NCBI GenBank assembly: GCA_025618425.1
Contig: CM046846.1
Span: forward strand, 1,032,142-1,096,141
Source of the DNA: Heliocidaris tuberculata
Lineage: Eukaryota > Echinodermata > Echinoidea > Camarodonta > Echinometridae
Direction: 5' to 3'
Length of the DNA stretch: 64,000 nucleotides
The translations under genes and the position numbers were made by a program. The notes under the pieces were generated by a model that was given only the letters and a program-made list of their open reading frames with translations, searched no databases and was not told where the DNA came from. Shown piece by piece: positions 60,296-64,000 of this stretch (positions within the stretch are counted from its first letter, which is position 1; each line of letters starts with the position of its first letter).

Positions 60296-60540
60296 CACAT
60301 CTCAGATAGAGTTGTAGACTGTAGATCTCAGGGTACGGGGTTCGAGTCCCAGCCCGACACTAACGTCCTTTGGCAAGACATTAGCAAGACATCTGCATTT
60401 GCCACTCTGCACCCAGGTGTAAACGGGTAGCTGATATGCTTGAGCGCTAGTTACTTTGGCGGCTCGGCTATAACCAGGGTAATAATTAATGTCTAAGCGC
60501 CATGAGCACTATATAAATGACCATTATTATTATCTGTAGA
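60296..60540 (+). mobile_element. tRNA-derived SINE
   Basis: Head with a clear B box (GGGGTTCGAGTCCCAGCCC), body words TAACGTCCTTTGGCAAGACA and CACCCAGGTGTAAACGGGTA, and a tail ending in ATTATTATTAT. Partner of 47447-47725. The head does not fold as a complete tRNA. Confidence 0.78.
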
Positions 60541-60889
60541 GATGGTAAGGGGGGGGGGGGGTATACACCTTAGATTATTATGGTTATCAGTTATTTTTAC
60601 CATTGTTTTTTTTTTTTATTTCTTGAGAGCTGCTACTCATAACATCACAGGGAATATGCTCACCTCACACTGACAATGAAACTTAAGTTTATTTACGTTT
60701 CACCTTATGATTCTGCAACAAGCAGTATGGCTAGAAGCATGTTTTAGATAGTCATACACTCTCAACGATTTCAAAACACTTTCACTCAGCACAACACTTT
60801 CACTTCATTCTAGTTTTGAAACGAGAAATCTACAGTTCAGAATAAAAATGAAATACAACAAGAGCCGTAGATCTGTTACACTGAACTCG

Positions 60890-63290
60890 ATGTGGGCTCA
60901 AGGACCCAAACTTTATTGCAATATCGCTTCCCTAATAAATTAAAAGAAATTATTTACTTTGGAAAGAGCAAAACAAAACAACAAATGATAATGACGTTTA
61001 AGATGATAATGATGAGACAACAAAATATTAATGACAAAAAATAATAAATGAAAGAATTTGCGCTACCTATAAAGTGAAAACCAATGTACATCTACAATCT
61101 ACAATGACAAGACACATGTTATCTACAATAGTTTTTAATGCATTTTTTTCATTTCCTAGTCTCAAATCTGTAGTTTTTACACAATTTTGTTACAAGAATA
61201 AGATGTATACAGCAAAGTCAATAGTCACACATTCATACCCTTCTCATCATAATAAAGGATTCTATAAAGGTGGTTTTAAAATGTAGCAGAATATTTCAAA
61301 AAAGTGAGCACCTTATAGACAGACAAAGATATGGGGAAAACACTTCATTATATTACAAGTTGTTTTAATAGATTTTTGTTTTGTTTTGTTCTGTACATAA
61401 TGAAGTATGAATTGATCTTTTGACCTGTTTTTCAAGCATGATCATGAAATCCTTTTTGTTGGATTGTCTTTATTGAGTTCTCAGTCTTTAACAGATATTC
61501 TTTTTTTAAGCAAGGACATTCTACGCCATGATTTGCAATGACTGCATTTCCAAGCAAGAGATAGGAATACCTTTGCATAATTTCAGAGTGATTTGACTAT
61601 ACATACACAGAAAAAGACAGGTACAGAACATGACTTGTGTGCTGTTTATGGAGAGATTGCCCTAACATTTTTGTTGTTGTTGTTGTTGTTGTTGTTGACA
61701 AAATGCCAGAACATTTCCCCCTTATTTCACTTGCCTTTCATAAAAAAAATATTTCAAACTGTCTTACATGAGGTCTTTAATCGCTGCTGTTGAAACATAA
61801 TTGACATTATACAAACATGTACTGCAAATTCTTACTCAGAAAAACAAATTAAATATCCGCAAAATTAATTTGTGACTAATTTTAAAGACTTGGGGAGAAA
61901 ATTACAACTTAAATGTGTCTTTTCTCAAAACTTTGCCACCCTGAGATATAAAAAAAAAATTGTACGTAATGCTAAAACATGAAATGAAATACAAAGGAAA
62001 AGTAAAATGTTAATGGAACAGAAAAACTTAGCAAGTATCAAAATCAAAAAGGTACAATAAATGAAGAGAAATTAAGGTGCAGAACAACTACAGATACTGA
62101 ATTTGATGATCATAAAAATTATATATTTGGTAAATTACAATGGTATAATATACAAATGGACACAAAAAACAGGAATGTCTATAATTATACAGCTCTCTAG
62201 GTCATTCAAGCAACACCATGTATATGTATAAGTCAACCAAAAGGAATATGTGAAGGTACAGTTGACATAGGGCAACTTGGTAGATCATTTTCAACCATTT
62301 TCTGCAAAGGTACCAAGTATCAAAGTTAACTCTGTTAAGGTTACATGGGAAAGGTCTAAAAGGAGACTGGTATTCCTATCTCGATTTCATTCTATTACCT
62401 CCTACATTAAAACATAATACTGAGAATGGTTTCCAATCTTTGTTTCTCTGCTGTCAAAGACACTTGAGTGGAAACTCATCTGCAGAGACAGATCAAGAAC
62501 ACACTATTCATATTTTTAGACATTGGAAAACATAAATCATAATAATGTTTGAAAATCATTGGGTTATTACAATACACTTAAAATTTTAAATACCTACTAT
62601 GAATTTGATACAGATGAAATGACTCTTCCTTTTACAGGGCTCTTTTTAATTAGATGAGAAAAATATCAATGTCTGCTCTTCTTTTGTAATTTAGTACTAC
62701 ATCTAGATATTTCAATATGAAGTAGTTCAATAAAAAATAAAACTAATGTTTACACAAAGCAAATATATATCGTTTGACATGTCATGCGCCTAAACCCTGT
62801 TTGCTTCTTACTCTCACCCTCTACTCTTCATGTAACAAATATCTGTTACATAATATATCTCAATTGCAGGGTAACCATAATACATCTACTTCAAGTTTGT
62901 ACAGCATATAAACTATACAGTTTTGATACATAAAACATACTGGCCAAAGTCAAAACAACGAGTCATAGTACCAATATAAAAAAAATGTCCAAAACACGGG
63001 GGGAATTTCAGCAAGAAGAATAGGAATAAACCACAGTGGCTGCCAACATTGAAACACTTTCTTTGCTATTAAGCTATCAAATAAAGAAACAATCATTTTT
63101 TGCCTAATATTGTATAAATTTACAAAAGGGGTAGAAAGGAGAATGTATATGCCGTTATATCATCAGTTATAGAGCCAATGGGGATGAATAAATAAATACA
63201 AAATTAGCTGAAGTGAAAGAATTCAAATACGCATCATAGATTGGCCGATCAAGACCTGGCGTGATCCCTGCCTATGCAGTGTACTTGAAT

Positions 63291-63334
<44 letters not shown>

Positions 63335-63928
63335 AGCAAATCTATAGGAGTTACTGCACTCACAAACAGAAACCACAGACAAAATGTTAGTTGTTGAGAG
63401 TTCAGTTGCAGCACAAAACTATGAATATATATATATATATCATCTTGTATGCTATTTCAATTGATAAAATGGCAATCGCGAGATGTACAGAATCTGCATA
63501 GCGTTATGGCAAGTACGTCACATAATATGCTTTATGTCATTATTTAGTGCTAATAACGAGAAGATTACAACTTAAATAGTCAAGGGGCAGAGCTGCATAT
63601 GACTCGAGTTGGAACATATGATTTTATACTGTATTATTGCTAAGGTATATACAGAGCATCAGATTGTTTGAAAGATGTCTACAAAATAACTAAGTTGTTT
63701 AAGTGATCACATGTTTTATGACACAAATTGCATGAGTACTAAGTAAAGATGATTCACAGAGATTTCACTCTTGGTGAAATTCTTGCCTTTCAAAACCACT
63801 TTAAGACTGGAAAAAAAAAGAAGAGAATGGGAGCTGTTCAATATTGTAAAGCTAATATCCGACATCTCACATTTTACAAGGTATGTTGTAAATCATTGTT
63901 CAAATGGTTCATGACCTCTGACAAGAAA
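60890..63928 (-). other. possible long 3' UTR of a minus-strand gene
   Basis: Three kilobases without MITEs or long ORFs. Minus-strand AATAAA at 60912-60917 could end it. Interrupted only by (TTG)n at about 61670-61697, an AT run near 63425-63440 and the G tract at 63292-63333. Inferred from repeat scarcity and the candidate terminal exon at 63929-63978. Confidence 0.25.
63292..63333. repeat. 42-nt G homopolymer
   Basis: Uninterrupted G run, longest homopolymer in the window; strong G-quadruplex potential on plus, poly-C in any minus transcript. Confidence 0.9.
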
Positions 63929-63978
63929 CTAATTGAATAAACTTTGCAGTACCAGCTGCTTGCAATGGAGATCAGACT
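63929..63978 (-). CDS. candidate last exon of an unidentified gene (partial)
   Basis: On minus, a good acceptor (TTTGACATTTTTTCAG) precedes 50 nt open to TAG, giving SDLHCKQLVLQSLFN then stop in the frame with two leading bases. Too short to recognise a family. It is supported only by the acceptor and by the UTR-like sequence downstream. Confidence 0.2.
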
Positions 63979-64000
63979 CTGAAAAAATGTCAAATTAATT

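Noticed and set aside
63749..63940. 63-codon plus-strand ORF
   Set aside because: No family resemblance, and the region better fits a minus-strand 3' UTR; kept only as chance ORF.

Overview
Animal genomic DNA: AT-rich, introns with GT-AG borders, and many short inverted-repeat transposons and microsatellites. The proteins are metazoan. I infer a marine deuterostome invertebrate, most likely an echinoderm such as a sea urchin. That rests on the gene set (notably an animal potato-I type inhibitor) and the general look of the repeats; no species marker was tested.

Four protein-coding genes can be rebuilt exon by exon, and each gives an intact reading frame across its splice sites. (1) rps3, minus strand, 8698 to 1072, 5 coding exons, 275 aa, with a 5'-TOP-like promoter start. 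(2) A sulfatase-like (DUF229-type) type II membrane protein, minus strand, 24547 to 11235, 17 exons, 757 aa. (3) A secreted potato inhibitor I / CI-2-like serine protease inhibitor, plus strand, 30580 to 34089, 3 exons, 97 aa, with Met-Asp at the predicted reactive site. (4) tmem33, plus strand, 42975 to 52224, 7 coding exons, 287 aa, with a probable noncoding first exon ending at 41674 and a long AT-rich 3' UTR. A fifth gene on the minus strand may end at the right edge: a weak terminal exon at 63929-63978 and a roughly 3 kb repeat-poor 3' UTR candidate down to 60.9 kb.

The genes look functionally unrelated. rps3 and the sulfatase-like gene are tandem on minus. The sulfatase-like gene and the inhibitor are head to head across 6 kb. 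The inhibitor and tmem33 are tandem on plus.

The space between exons is dominated by non-autonomous DNA transposons. At least six families have TTAA ends (piggyBac-like target), including one ~370-400 bp family with 7 copies and one ~415 bp family with 4. Others have 8-bp (hAT-like), 9-bp (MULE-like) or TA (mariner-like) duplications. Several are nested, and some nearly touch splice sites. Long foldback elements (0.6-1.3 kb) and a ~3 kb composite of repeated inversions (36.9-39.9 kb) are the most striking structures. tRNA-derived SINE copies and a decayed non-LTR reverse transcriptase fragment are also present. I found no CRISPR array, rRNA or intact tRNA gene.
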